Source: Burkholderiaceae bacterium (GTDB lineage Bacteria > Pseudomonadota > Gammaproteobacteria > Burkholderiales > Burkholderiaceae_D). From it: a stretch of 5,084 nt of DNA. Of the stretch, positions 1 to 5,084 are shown piece by piece. The notes below the pieces were generated by a model. The model saw nothing but the letters and a program-made list of their open reading frames with translations. It was not told the DNA's origin and did no database searches. How positions within the stretch are numbered: position 1 is the stretch's first letter; each line of letters starts with the position of its first letter. The stretch is from assembly GCA_014379395.1 (NCBI GenBank), contig JACMLV010000146.1:1-5084 (forward strand). The letters run 5' to 3'. Position numbers and translations under genes: made by a program.

Positions 1-30
1 GGCATCTTTTCATCGACAAGGAAGCCCACC

Positions 31-1236
31 ATGCCCCTCGCACTCTGGGCGCTCACGCTGAGCGCCTTCGCCATCGGAACGACCGAGTTCGTCATCGTCG
101 GCCTGATCCCCACCATCGCCGCCAGCCTCGGCGTGTCGGTGCCCTCGGCCGGCCTGCTGGTCAGCCTGTACGCGCTCGGCGTGGCCGTCGGCGCGCCGGT
201 GCTGACCGCCCTGACCGGCCGCGTGCCGCGCAAGCAGTTGCTGCTCGGCCTGATGGCCCTGTTCACGGTCGGCAACCTGATCGCCTGGATGGCGCCCGGC
301 TACGAGGCGCTGGTCGCCGCGCGCGTGCTGACCGGCCTGGCGCACGGCGTGTTCTTCTCGATCGGCTCGACGATCGCCACCAGCCTGGTGCCGAAGGACA
401 AGGCGGCCAGCGCGATCGCGCTGATGTTCACCGGGCTGACGGTGGCGCTGGTGACCGGCGTGCCGCTTGGCACCTTCATCGGCCAAAGCTTCGGCTGGCA
501 GGCGACTTTTCTCGCCGTCTCGGCGCTGGGCGTGATCGCCTTCATCGGCAGCGCGATCCTGGTGCCGCACGACATCGCCGCCGGCACCCCGGCATCCCTG
601 CCGACCCAGCTCGCCGTGCTGAAAAAGCCGCGCCTGCTGCTGGTCTACGCGATGACCGCGCTCGGCTACGGCGGCACCTTCGTCGCCTTCACCTATCTGG
701 CGCCGATCCTGCAGGACGTGTCCGGCTTCTCGGCCGCCAGCGTCGGCCTGGTGATGCTGGTGTATGGCGTCTCGGTCGCCTTCGGCAACATCTGGGGCGG
801 CCGGCTGGCCGACCGCAAAGGCCCGATCCGCGCGCTGCAAATTGTGTTCGCCCTGCTGGCGCTGGTGCTGTTCGCGCTGACCTTCACCGCCGCCAACGCC
901 TGGAGCGCGCTGGCCACCGTGCTGGTCTGGGGCGCCGTGGCGTTTGGCAACGTGCCCGGCCTGCAAGTGTATGTGGTGGGGCGCGCCGAGCGCGACGCCC
1001 CGCAGGCGGTCGACGTGGCCTCCGGCCTGAACATCGCCGCCTTCAACCTCGGCATCGCCGGCGGCGCCTGGGGCGGCGGCCTGATCGTCGCCCACCTCGG
1101 CCTGATGGCGACGCCGTGGATCGGCGCCCTGGTCGTCATCGGCGCGCTCGGCCTGACCACGCTGGCGGGCTGGCTCGACCGCCGAGAAGAGGAAGCCGGC
1201 GGCGACTGCCCGGCCCACGTCGTCGCCGCGTCATAA
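31..1236 (+). CDS. MFS transporter, DHA1 family (YdhP/AraJ-like exporter)
   Basis: A 401-residue inner-membrane protein of the major facilitator superfamily, drug:H+ antiporter-1 type, probably a proton-driven exporter of small molecules; the substrate cannot be read from sequence. About twelve hydrophobic segments are visible, roughly at residues 5-28, 38-60, 70-88, 92-117, 130-152, 158-178, 202-222, 236-257, 268-288, 292-314, 328-352 and 360-381. The N-terminal IGTTEF (15-20) is typical of the AraJ/YdhP/NepI group. The loop between TM2 and TM3 carries a motif-A-like GRVPRKQLLLG (63-73), echoed between TM8 and TM9 by GGRLADRKG (256-264). TM5 holds TGVPLGTFIG (142-151), resembling the exporter motif C. 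The length matches E. coli YdhP (about 390 residues). The ATG at 31 is supported by AAGGAAG at 18-24, six bases upstream. The tail after residue 382 is hydrophilic (RREEEAGGD) and should be cytoplasmic. No terminator hairpin follows, so read-through into the next gene is possible. Confidence 0.93.
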   Translation: MPLALWALTLSAFAIGTTEFVIVGLIPTIAASLGVSVPSAGLLVSLYALGVAVGAPVLTALTGRVPRKQLLLGLMALFTVGNLIAWMAPGYEALVAARVLTGLAHGVFFSIGSTIATSLVPKDKAASAIALMFTGLTVALVTGVPLGTFIGQSFGWQATFLAVSALGVIAFIGSAILVPHDIAAGTPASLPTQLAVLKKPRLLLVYAMTALGYGGTFVAFTYLAPILQDVSGFSAASVGLVMLVYGVSVAFGNIWGGRLADRKGPIRALQIVFALLALVLFALTFTAANAWSALATVLVWGAVAFGNVPGLQVYVVGRAERDAPQAVDVASGLNIAAFNLGIAGGAWGGGLIVAHLGLMATPWIGALVVIGALGLTTLAGWLDRREEEAGGDCPAHVVAAS

Positions 1237-1270
1237 CCGACGTCGCAAACCTAGCACCGCCGCAGGAACC

Positions 1271-1312
1271 GTTTTACTCCCCCGCAATCGTATTTTTATG
1301 TAGTTTCATTTG
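1271..1312 (+). promoter_or_regulatory. AT-rich leader, possible promoter region of the DJ-1/PfpI gene
   Basis: The 88-bp gap between the MFS and DJ-1 genes turns abruptly AT-rich from 1271 to 1312, in contrast to the GC-rich coding sequence on both sides. TATTTT at 1291-1296 matches four of six positions of a sigma-70 -10 box, but I see no convincing -35 partner at the right distance. It is a plausible promoter location, not a demonstrated one. Confidence 0.3.
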
Positions 1313-1319
1313 AAAGGAA
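1313..1319 (+). promoter_or_regulatory. Ribosome binding site deciding the DJ-1/PfpI start
   Basis: AAAGGAA lies five bases before the ATG at 1325. An in-frame TTG at 1310 would lengthen the protein by five residues but would place this Shine-Dalgarno sequence inside the coding region. The ATG at 1325 is therefore preferred. Confidence 0.7.
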
Positions 1320-1324
1320 TCGCC

Positions 1325-2035
1325 ATGAACCGCCGCGTCTTAATCATCACCACCTGCAACGCCCTGATGGGCGAGAGCCACAAGCCGACCGGCGTCTGGG
1401 CCGAAGAACTGGTCGTACCCTATTACGCGCTGATCGACGCCGGCATCGACGTCGAGATCGCCTCGCCGAAGGGCGGCGCGGTGCCGTTCGATCCGGCCAG
1501 CATCAAGCCGCGCGGCCAGAACGACGCCCTGATCGAGCGCTTCCTGGGCGACGAGCTGGCCCAGAGCAAGGCCGGCGCCACCCTGGTCGCCGGCGAGGCC
1601 GACGTCGCCGAATTCGACGCGATGTTCTTCCCGGGCGGCCACGGCACCATGTGGGACCTGCCGCACGACGTCGGCGTCACCCGCGCCGTCGAGGAGGCGT
1701 TCGCGTCCGGCAAGCCGATCGCCTCGGTCTGCCACGGCGCGGCCGGGCTGGTGTCGGCCAAGCGCCCCGACGGCCATCCGATCGTCGAAGGCAAGCGCGT
1801 CAACTCGTTCACCGACGCCGAAGAAGCGGCGGCCGGACTGACCGACGTCGTGCCGTTCGCGCTGGAGAGCCGCCTGCGCGAACTGGGCGCGCGCTTCGAG
1901 GGCGCCGCCAACTGGCAGCCGTTCGCCGTGCGCGACGGCATGCTCATCACCGGGCAAAATCCGCAATCGTCGGCGCTGGTGGCGGGCCAGCTGATCGAGG
2001 CCTTGAACGAGGTCGATGTTGCCCATCCGGCATAA
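1325..2035 (+). CDS. DJ-1/PfpI family protein, Hsp31-like (type 1 glutamine amidotransferase-like domain)
   Basis: A 236-residue soluble, single-domain protein of the DJ-1/PfpI superfamily, closest in layout to the yeast Hsp31 / bacterial glyoxalase III-like class. Known members convert methylglyoxal to D-lactate without a cofactor and/or protect against carbonyl stress. Visible residues: Glu28 in TGVWAEELVVPY (22-33), matching the conserved Glu near the nucleophile; the FFPGGHGTMWD segment (101-111); the nucleophile elbow SVCHGAAGL (134-142) with Cys136 and His137; and FTDAEE (162-167), whose Glu167 fits the third triad position of Hsp31. Family position is taken from aligning these motifs to remembered Hsp31 sequence. 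Length agrees with Hsp31 (about 237 residues). There is no signal peptide or membrane segment, so it is cytoplasmic. The catalytic set is intact, but glyoxalase III activity is inferred, and a protease or amidotransferase label would not be justified. The stop codon lies eight bases before the first copy of the interrupted terminator arm at 2044. Confidence 0.9.
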   Translation: MNRRVLIITTCNALMGESHKPTGVWAEELVVPYYALIDAGIDVEIASPKGGAVPFDPASIKPRGQNDALIERFLGDELAQSKAGATLVAGEADVAEFDAMFFPGGHGTMWDLPHDVGVTRAVEEAFASGKPIASVCHGAAGLVSAKRPDGHPIVEGKRVNSFTDAEEAAAGLTDVVPFALESRLRELGARFEGAANWQPFAVRDGMLITGQNPQSSALVAGQLIEALNEVDVAHPA

Positions 2036-2043
2036 TGGAAAGG

Positions 2044-2054
2044 GCCCGGCGCGG
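2044..2054 (+). repeat. Left copy of 11-bp direct repeat (putative target-site duplication)
   Basis: GCCCGGCGCGG ends exactly where the 19-bp terminal inverted repeat begins at 2055. The same 11 bases recur at 2193-2203, starting immediately after the other terminal inverted repeat ends. A perfect direct repeat abutting both ends of an inverted-repeat element is the classic mark of a target duplication on insertion. Confidence 0.7.
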
Positions 2055-2192
2055 TAATGCCGTTCAGTTAAGGCGCGCGGCCCTCAATGGCTGAGTAGGG
2101 TGGGCACGCTTTTGTGCCCACGCGGAAGCACGACAGCGTGGGCACAAAAGCGGTGCCCACCCTACTTCCCCCCCCTTAACTGAACGGCATTA
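2055..2192. mobile_element. 138-bp MITE-like element with 19-bp terminal inverted repeats
   Basis: The ends are perfect 19-bp inverted repeats: TAATGCCGTTCAGTTAAGG at 2055-2073 and its exact reverse complement at 2174-2192. Inside, after spacers of 21 bp on the left and 8 bp on the right, lies a second inverted repeat (2095-2123 against 2136-2165). The element has no room for a transposase and no ORF of its own, so any movement would need an enzyme supplied in trans. It is flanked by 11-bp direct repeats. A duplication of about 11 bp fits some IS4-family enzymes, but the family is a guess. It lies between the DJ-1 and SDR genes and interrupts a terminator. A run of eight C (2168-2175) overlaps the inner edge of the right terminal repeat. 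Confidence 0.72.
2095..2165. repeat. Nested inverted repeat built from GTGGGCAC/GTGCCCAC units
   Basis: The arms at 2095-2123 and 2136-2165 are reverse complements over 29 bases, with a single extra G in the right arm (2152 or 2153) and a 12-base loop (2124-2135). Each arm is itself a small hairpin: GTGGGCAC (2100-2107) pairs with GTGCCCAC (2114-2121) around GCTTTT, and GTGGGCAC (2138-2145) pairs with GTGCCCAC (2153-2160) around AAAAGCG. The outer edges are GTAGGGTGGGC and GCCCACCCTAC, the same core as the palindrome at 3036-3065. It resembles a paired REP/BIME unit. Confidence 0.85.
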
Positions 2193-2225
2193 GCCCGGCG
2201 CGGCCCAATAGCGGCCGCGCCGGGC
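2193..2225 (+). terminator. GC-rich hairpin, probable terminator of the DJ-1/PfpI gene
   Basis: GCCCGGCGCGGCC (2193-2205) pairs perfectly over 13 bp with GGCCGCGCCGGGC (2213-2225) around a seven-base loop CAATAGC. TT follows, then a moderately T-rich stretch to about 2244, so the U-tract is poor. Its first 11 bases duplicate 2044-2054, only eight bases after the DJ-1 stop. Removing the 138-bp element and one 11-bp copy restores this hairpin directly behind that gene. The hairpin ends 36 bases before the SDR start codon. Confidence 0.65.
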
Positions 2226-2261
2226 TTGCCGGATTTGTTTCTTTAACTTCGAGGTTGAATC

Positions 2262-2993
2262 ATGAAAGCCATCCTGACCGGACACACGCGCGGATTGGGC
2301 GCGGCCATCGCCGCCGACCTGCTCGGGCGCGGCATTGCGCTGCTGGGCTTGGCGCGCGCGCACAACGCCGAACTGGGCGCGAGCTTTCCCGACACGCTGC
2401 AACAAGTCGCGCTCGACCTGTCCGACTGCGCCGCGCTGGCGAACTGGCTGGCCGGCGACGCCCTGCCGCGCTTTCTGGCCGGCGCCCGCGGCGTGCTGCT
2501 CATCAACAACGCCGGCATGCTGCAACCGGTCGGCCCGCTCGCCGCGCACGAGCCGGCCGCGATCGCGCGCGCGGTCGCGCTGAACGTCGCCGCGCCGATG
2601 ATGCTGAGCGCGGCCACGATCAAGGCCAGCGATGCCGCCGACAAACGCATCCTGCACGTATCCAGCGGCGCGGGACGCAATCCCGTTCCCGGCTGGAGCG
2701 TTTACGGCGCGACCAAGGCCGCGCTGGACATGCATGCGCGGGCGGCGGCGCTGGACGGCGCGCCGGGCCTGCGCATCTGCGCGCTGGCGCCGGGCGTGAT
2801 CGACACGGAAATGCAGGCCGAGATCCGCGCCGCGACGCTGGACCAGTTTCCGCTGCGGGAAAAATTCGACGCCCTGAAACGCGAGCGGCAGCTCAGCGCA
2901 CCCGAGGATTGCGCGCGCCGGCTGGTCGACTACCTGCTCAGTGAAAAGTTCGGCCAGGCGCCTCTGGCCGACCTGCGCGAGATCGCCGGATAG
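2262..2993 (+). CDS. SDR family NAD(P)-dependent oxidoreductase
   Basis: A 243-residue classical short-chain dehydrogenase/reductase with a Rossmann fold, cytoplasmic, most likely reducing a carbonyl compound with NADPH. The cofactor motif TGxxxGxG reads TGHTRGLG (6-13). ALDLSD (50-55) supplies the adenine-contacting Asp52, and NNAG is at 82-85. The catalytic tetrad is intact: Asn108 in ALNVAAP, Ser134 or Ser135 in HVSSG, and Tyr148 and Lys152 in YGATK. LAPGVIDTEM (175-184) is the usual PG motif closing over the nicotinamide. The overall look is of the YueD/benzil-reductase or sepiapterin-reductase-like branch, but the substrate is unknown. The ATG at 2262 is supported by GAGG at 2251-2254, seven bases upstream. 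The preceding hairpin leaves little room for a private promoter. A palindromic terminator follows 42 bases after the stop. Confidence 0.92.
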   Translation: MKAILTGHTRGLGAAIAADLLGRGIALLGLARAHNAELGASFPDTLQQVALDLSDCAALANWLAGDALPRFLAGARGVLLINNAGMLQPVGPLAAHEPAAIARAVALNVAAPMMLSAATIKASDAADKRILHVSSGAGRNPVPGWSVYGATKAALDMHARAAALDGAPGLRICALAPGVIDTEMQAEIRAATLDQFPLREKFDALKRERQLSAPEDCARRLVDYLLSEKFGQAPLADLREIAG

Positions 2994-3035
2994 CGTTCTG
3001 CGACCGACTTGAAACAGCGGAGGATGGTCATTTTC

Positions 3036-3072
3036 CGTAGGGTGGGCGACCCCGCCCACCCTACGATTTTTT
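3036..3072 (+). terminator. Palindromic repeat acting as intrinsic terminator of the SDR gene
   Basis: CGTAGGGTGGGCG (3036-3048) pairs perfectly with CGCCCACCCTACG (3053-3065) over 13 bp around a four-base loop ACCC. ATTTTTT (3066-3072) follows on the + strand. This is the form of a Rho-independent terminator for the upstream SDR gene. On the - strand the hairpin is followed only by GAAAATG, so it should stop the converging oxidase transcript less well. It sits nearly midway between the two stop codons (2993 and 3110). The stem shares the GTAGGGTGGGC core with the repeat at 2095-2165, so it is probably a repeat-family copy serving as a terminator. Confidence 0.8.
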
Positions 3073-3109
3073 GGTCTTGCGAGCCCGCGCAGGCGGCGGA
3101 ATCGCCGGC

Positions 3110-4555
3110 TTATTCGACGGCGATGGTGCCCATCATGCCGCCGGCCGAATGGTCGAGGATGTGGCAGTGGTACATCCACTCGCCCGGATTGTCCGCCACG
3201 AAGGCGACGTCGACGCTCTGGCGCGGCCCCATGATGACGGTGTCGCGCCACTCGCGATGCGGGCTCGCCACGCCGTCCACGGCCAGCACCCTGAACACGT
3301 GGCCGTGCAGATGCATCGGATGCGTGAAATCGGTTTCGTTGACCATGCGCAGCTTCACGCTCTGCCCCTTTTTCAGGTACAGCATCGGCTCGTGCGTCAG
3401 CGCGTGCTCGTGCTCGGCGTTGTAGTTCATGGTCCAGGCCAGGCCCTGCTCGGCCATGATCGACTGGATGCGCGAGGGCTTGCCGTCGATCATGCCGATC
3501 ACCGGCGCGCCGCGCATGCCGCCCTGGAACAGGATGAAATGCTCGACCGCCTTGGCCAGATTGGGCTCGGCGATGCGGTTCGGCGCCAACGCGATCGGCG
3601 TCGTCAACGCCTTGCCGCGCAGCGCCTTTTGCGGCGTGTACGCCAGCTTGCCGAGCAGGCTGGTGGCCGCCGTCGCAGTGCGCCCGGAATCGCTCAGCGC
3701 GAAGCTTTGCCCCGGCTCGCGCAGGCAATCGATGATCAGGTCGACGCGCATGCCCGGCCCCAGCGGCAAGCCGCCCTTGGGCAAGGCGTGCGGCGTCACG
3801 CCGTGGCCGTCGTAGGCGATGACGCGCGCGTCGTGCCCCTCGATGGCGAGCTTGAAAAAGCGCGCCGAGGCCGCGTTGATCAGGCGCAGGCGCAAGCGCT
3901 CGCCGGCGCGCACCTCGATGATGCGCTCCGATCCCGCCACGTGGCCGTTGACCAGCACCTGGTTGCCGAGCCGCCCATCGTTGGCGATGTCGCGGATGCG
4001 GCCGAAATCCTCGACCTGCTGGCGCTGCTCGTCGAGCTTGATGTCCGACAGCACCCAGAGCTCCTCGCGGTCGACCACCGGCGGCTTGTCCTCCTCGACG
4101 ATCAAGGCGCCGTACATGCCGCGCGGCACCTGCTCGAAACTGGACTGGTGCGGGTGATACCAGAAGGTGCCGGAATCGCGCAGATCGAAGCGGTAATCGA
4201 AACTGGCGCCGGGCGCGACCGGGTCTTGCGTGACCTGCGGCACGCCATCCATCGCGTTCGGCACGCGCAGCCCGTGCCAGTGCACGGCGGTGGCCTGCGG
4301 CAAGCGGTTCGTCAAGGTCGCATGGAGCCGCTCGCCGCGCTTGAAGCGCAGCACCGTGCCGGGAAATTGCTCATTGAAACCCCAGACGCCGGTGCGCTGC
4401 GCGCTGCCCGGATCGAGCGCGGCCGTGAAGGCCGACGCCGTCAGCTCGATCTTGCGCTCCTTCAGCTGGGCGACGGCGGCCAGCGAAGCGGGCACGGCGC
4501 TGACCGCGCCGAGGGTGGCGGCGGCCTGCAGGAACTGGCGGCGGTCGATGGACAT
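3110..4555 (-). CDS. Tat-exported multicopper oxidase (three cupredoxin domains, laccase/CueO-like)
   Basis: A 481-residue periplasmic blue copper oxidase. The family couples one-electron oxidation of Cu(I), phenols or metal ions to four-electron reduction of O2 to water. The N-terminus has a twin-arginine signal, DRRQFLQ (4-10), then a hydrophobic Ala-rich stretch and a likely AVA/Q cleavage after residue 29. Cupredoxin domains lie at roughly 37-155, 165-305 and 335-481. All four copper-ligand motifs are complete: HWHG (92-95), WYHPH (132-136), HPMHLHGH (412-419) and HCHILDHSAGGM (463-474). Type 1 ligands are His412, Cys464, His469 and probable axial Met474, ten residues after the Cys. I see no Met-rich insert like that of E. 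coli CueO, so Cu(I) oxidation is less certain than oxidase activity. The ATG at 4555 is chosen because AGGAGA (4565-4560) precedes it by four bases and the Tat motif begins at once; the frame stays open upstream but would overlap the neighbouring gene. The 56-base gap to that gene suggests one operon. Confidence 0.95.
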   Translation of the reverse strand: MSIDRRQFLQAAATLGAVSAVPASLAAVAQLKERKIELTASAFTAALDPGSAQRTGVWGFNEQFPGTVLRFKRGERLHATLTNRLPQATAVHWHGLRVPNAMDGVPQVTQDPVAPGASFDYRFDLRDSGTFWYHPHQSSFEQVPRGMYGALIVEEDKPPVVDREELWVLSDIKLDEQRQQVEDFGRIRDIANDGRLGNQVLVNGHVAGSERIIEVRAGERLRLRLINAASARFFKLAIEGHDARVIAYDGHGVTPHALPKGGLPLGPGMRVDLIIDCLREPGQSFALSDSGRTATAATSLLGKLAYTPQKALRGKALTTPIALAPNRIAEPNLAKAVEHFILFQGGMRGAPVIGMIDGKPSRIQSIMAEQGLAWTMNYNAEHEHALTHEPMLYLKKGQSVKLRMVNETDFTHPMHLHGHVFRVLAVDGVASPHREWRDTVIMGPRQSVDVAFVADNPGEWMYHCHILDHSAGGMMGTIAVE

Positions 4556-4559
4556 GATC

Positions 4560-4565
4560 TCTCCT
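4560..4565 (-). promoter_or_regulatory. Ribosome binding site deciding the multicopper oxidase start
   Basis: Read on the - strand, AGGAGA lies four bases before the ATG at 4555. It selects this start over longer in-frame options reaching to about 4879, which would run through the upstream gene and put sequence ahead of the Tat signal. Confidence 0.8.
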
Positions 4566-4583
4566 GGAAATGCTGGAAGCGGG

Positions 4584-4606
4584 CGCCGGAAAACGGACGC
4601 CGGAAA
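4584..4606. repeat. Short direct repeat in the PilJ-oxidase intergenic gap
   Basis: CGCCGGAAA occurs at 4584-4592 and again at 4598-4606, a 14-base period, in the 56-bp gap between the two - strand genes. It could be a binding site for a regulator or RNA-binding protein, or chance in a GC-rich sequence. Confidence 0.3.
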
Positions 4607-4611
4607 CTCGA

Positions 4612-5084
4612 TTAAGGGGCGGGTTGCTGATACATGCGGGTGACCTGATCGGCCAGCTCCAACACCGCCTCGCCGCCCTCGGCCATGATCAGGCGGAACG
4701 ATTCGGCGCCCTCGGTGAGCAGCACGGTGTGCAGCCAATCCCATTGCAGGCCGATGCTGTCGAGTTCGGCGCGCAGCGCGGCGTTGTGGACGCGCTGCTG
4801 CATGCGCGCGAGCACGCCAACGAATTCCTTCTGCACCCGCTCGGCCTCGCCGCGCAGCGCGGCGTTGTCGACCTTCCACTGCTGCAGCATGTAGATCTTG
4901 ACGAGGCGCTGCGACAGCATGCGCAGCTGGTCGACCAGATGGATCGAGCGCGTCACCGGCATCTCCGTCTCGTCCTGCAACAGATTGGTGATTGCCAAAT
5001 TTTTGCCCTGCTCGGACGACTTGAAACGCGTGATCATCGTGCAGGCCGCCATGCCGGCGGGCATTTTGCCACTGGTGATCGCCA
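4612..5084 (-). CDS. PilJ-type (type IV pili methyl-accepting chemotaxis transducer N-terminal) domain protein, partial
   Basis: The C-terminal part of a gene that enters from the right edge; the reading frame is still open at 5084, so the true start may lie outside. The visible protein contains VDQLRMLSQRLVKIYML, with RMLSQR encoded at 4906-4923. This is the signature of the PilJ/NarX-like all-helical sensing domain, where family members usually read GRQRMLSQR. About 90 mostly helical residues follow, ending LELADQVTRMYQQ. The domain is known from the periplasmic parts of chemotaxis transducers and nitrate sensors. Here there is no downstream HAMP, kinase or MCP signalling region, because the protein stops right after the domain, and the visible part has no membrane segment. 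Internal ATGs at 5064 and 4962 are possible starts, but neither has a strong RBS. The upstream residues (AITSGKMPAGMAAC) could belong to a preceding domain. It probably shares a transcript with the multicopper oxidase. Ligand and partner are unknown. Confidence 0.78.
   Translation of the reverse strand, partial: AITSGKMPAGMAACTMITRFKSSEQGKNLAITNLLQDETEMPVTRSIHLVDQLRMLSQRLVKIYMLQQWKVDNAALRGEAERVQKEFVGVLARMQQRVHNAALRAELDSIGLQWDWLHTVLLTEGAESFRLIMAEGGEAVLELADQVTRMYQQPAP

Noticed and set aside
10..1218. Long (402-codon) open frame on the - strand opposite the MFS gene
   Set aside because: Its product is a low-complexity Arg/Gly/Ala/Gln/His-rich string with no domain, as expected of an antisense frame in GC-rich coding DNA. 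The + strand frame is an unmistakable 12-TM transporter.
1310..1324. Upstream TTG start for the DJ-1/PfpI gene
   Set aside because: It would bury the good AAAGGAA ribosome binding site inside the gene. The ATG at 1325 is correctly spaced from it, and the protein begins naturally with MNRRVLIITT.
2055..2192. CRISPR array or small structured RNA gene
   Set aside because: The repeats are inverted and nested, not regularly spaced direct repeats with unique spacers. The terminal inverted repeats plus flanking direct repeats fit a transposable element better than an RNA gene.
2055..2192. TA target duplication (IS630/mariner-type) instead of an 11-bp duplication
   Set aside because: The ends do begin TA and end TA, but the perfect 11-bp direct repeats abutting both ends explain the junctions more fully. 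A TA-only duplication would leave those 11-mers unexplained.
2190..3728. 512-codon open frame on the - strand across the SDR gene, the repeat and part of the oxidase
   Set aside because: It crosses a convergent gene junction and a hairpin terminator, is in a different frame from the oxidase, and its product is Arg-rich nonsense.
3071..4615. 514-codon open frame on the + strand across the oxidase gene
   Set aside because: It is antisense to a multicopper oxidase with all its copper motifs. The product is Arg/His/Ala/Val-rich without recognisable motifs, and it would run through the terminator T-run at its start.
4556..4879. N-terminal extension of the multicopper oxidase frame
   Set aside because: It overlaps the PilJ-domain gene in another frame, encodes an Arg/Ala-rich sequence, and would displace the twin-arginine signal from the N-terminus.

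Overview
The window is GC-rich (roughly two thirds G+C) bacterial chromosome with tight gene packing and strong G/C third-position bias. Gene content and the recurring GTAGGGTGGGC / GCCCACCCTAC palindromes suggest a betaproteobacterium of the Oxalobacteraceae type (Massilia, Duganella, Telluria or a relative). That placement is recalled from general familiarity and was not checked by a search.

Layout, left to right. On the + strand: a 12-TM DHA1-type MFS exporter of the YdhP/AraJ kind (31-1236); an Hsp31-like DJ-1/PfpI protein with a Cys-His-Glu triad (1325-2035); a 226-bp intergenic region; and a short-chain dehydrogenase/reductase (2262-2993). The right half runs on the - strand: a Tat-exported three-domain multicopper oxidase (3110-4555). 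Upstream of it lies the C-terminal part of a PilJ-type all-helical sensory-domain protein (4612 to the window edge), probably in the same operon. The two halves converge between 2994 and 3109, where a palindrome of the same repeat family sits with a T-run and probably acts as a terminator.

The most interesting part is 2036-2261. A 138-bp element (2055-2192) has perfect 19-bp terminal inverted repeats and a nested inverted repeat inside. It is flanked exactly by an 11-bp direct repeat (2044-2054 and 2193-2203). The right flank copy is also the first 11 bases of the 5' arm of a 13-bp GC hairpin (2193-2225) that looks like the DJ-1 gene's terminator. The simplest reading is a small non-autonomous (MITE-like) element that inserted into the terminator hairpin, duplicated 11 bp, and moved the terminator about 150 bp away from its gene while leaving one intact copy.

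Functionally, the + strand genes look like stand-alone detoxification or efflux housekeeping: a drug or metabolite exporter, a probable glyoxalase III/chaperone-type protein, and a carbonyl reductase. The - strand pair combines a periplasmic copper oxidase with a sensory-domain protein. I see no CRISPR array, RNA gene, phage gene or defence system.
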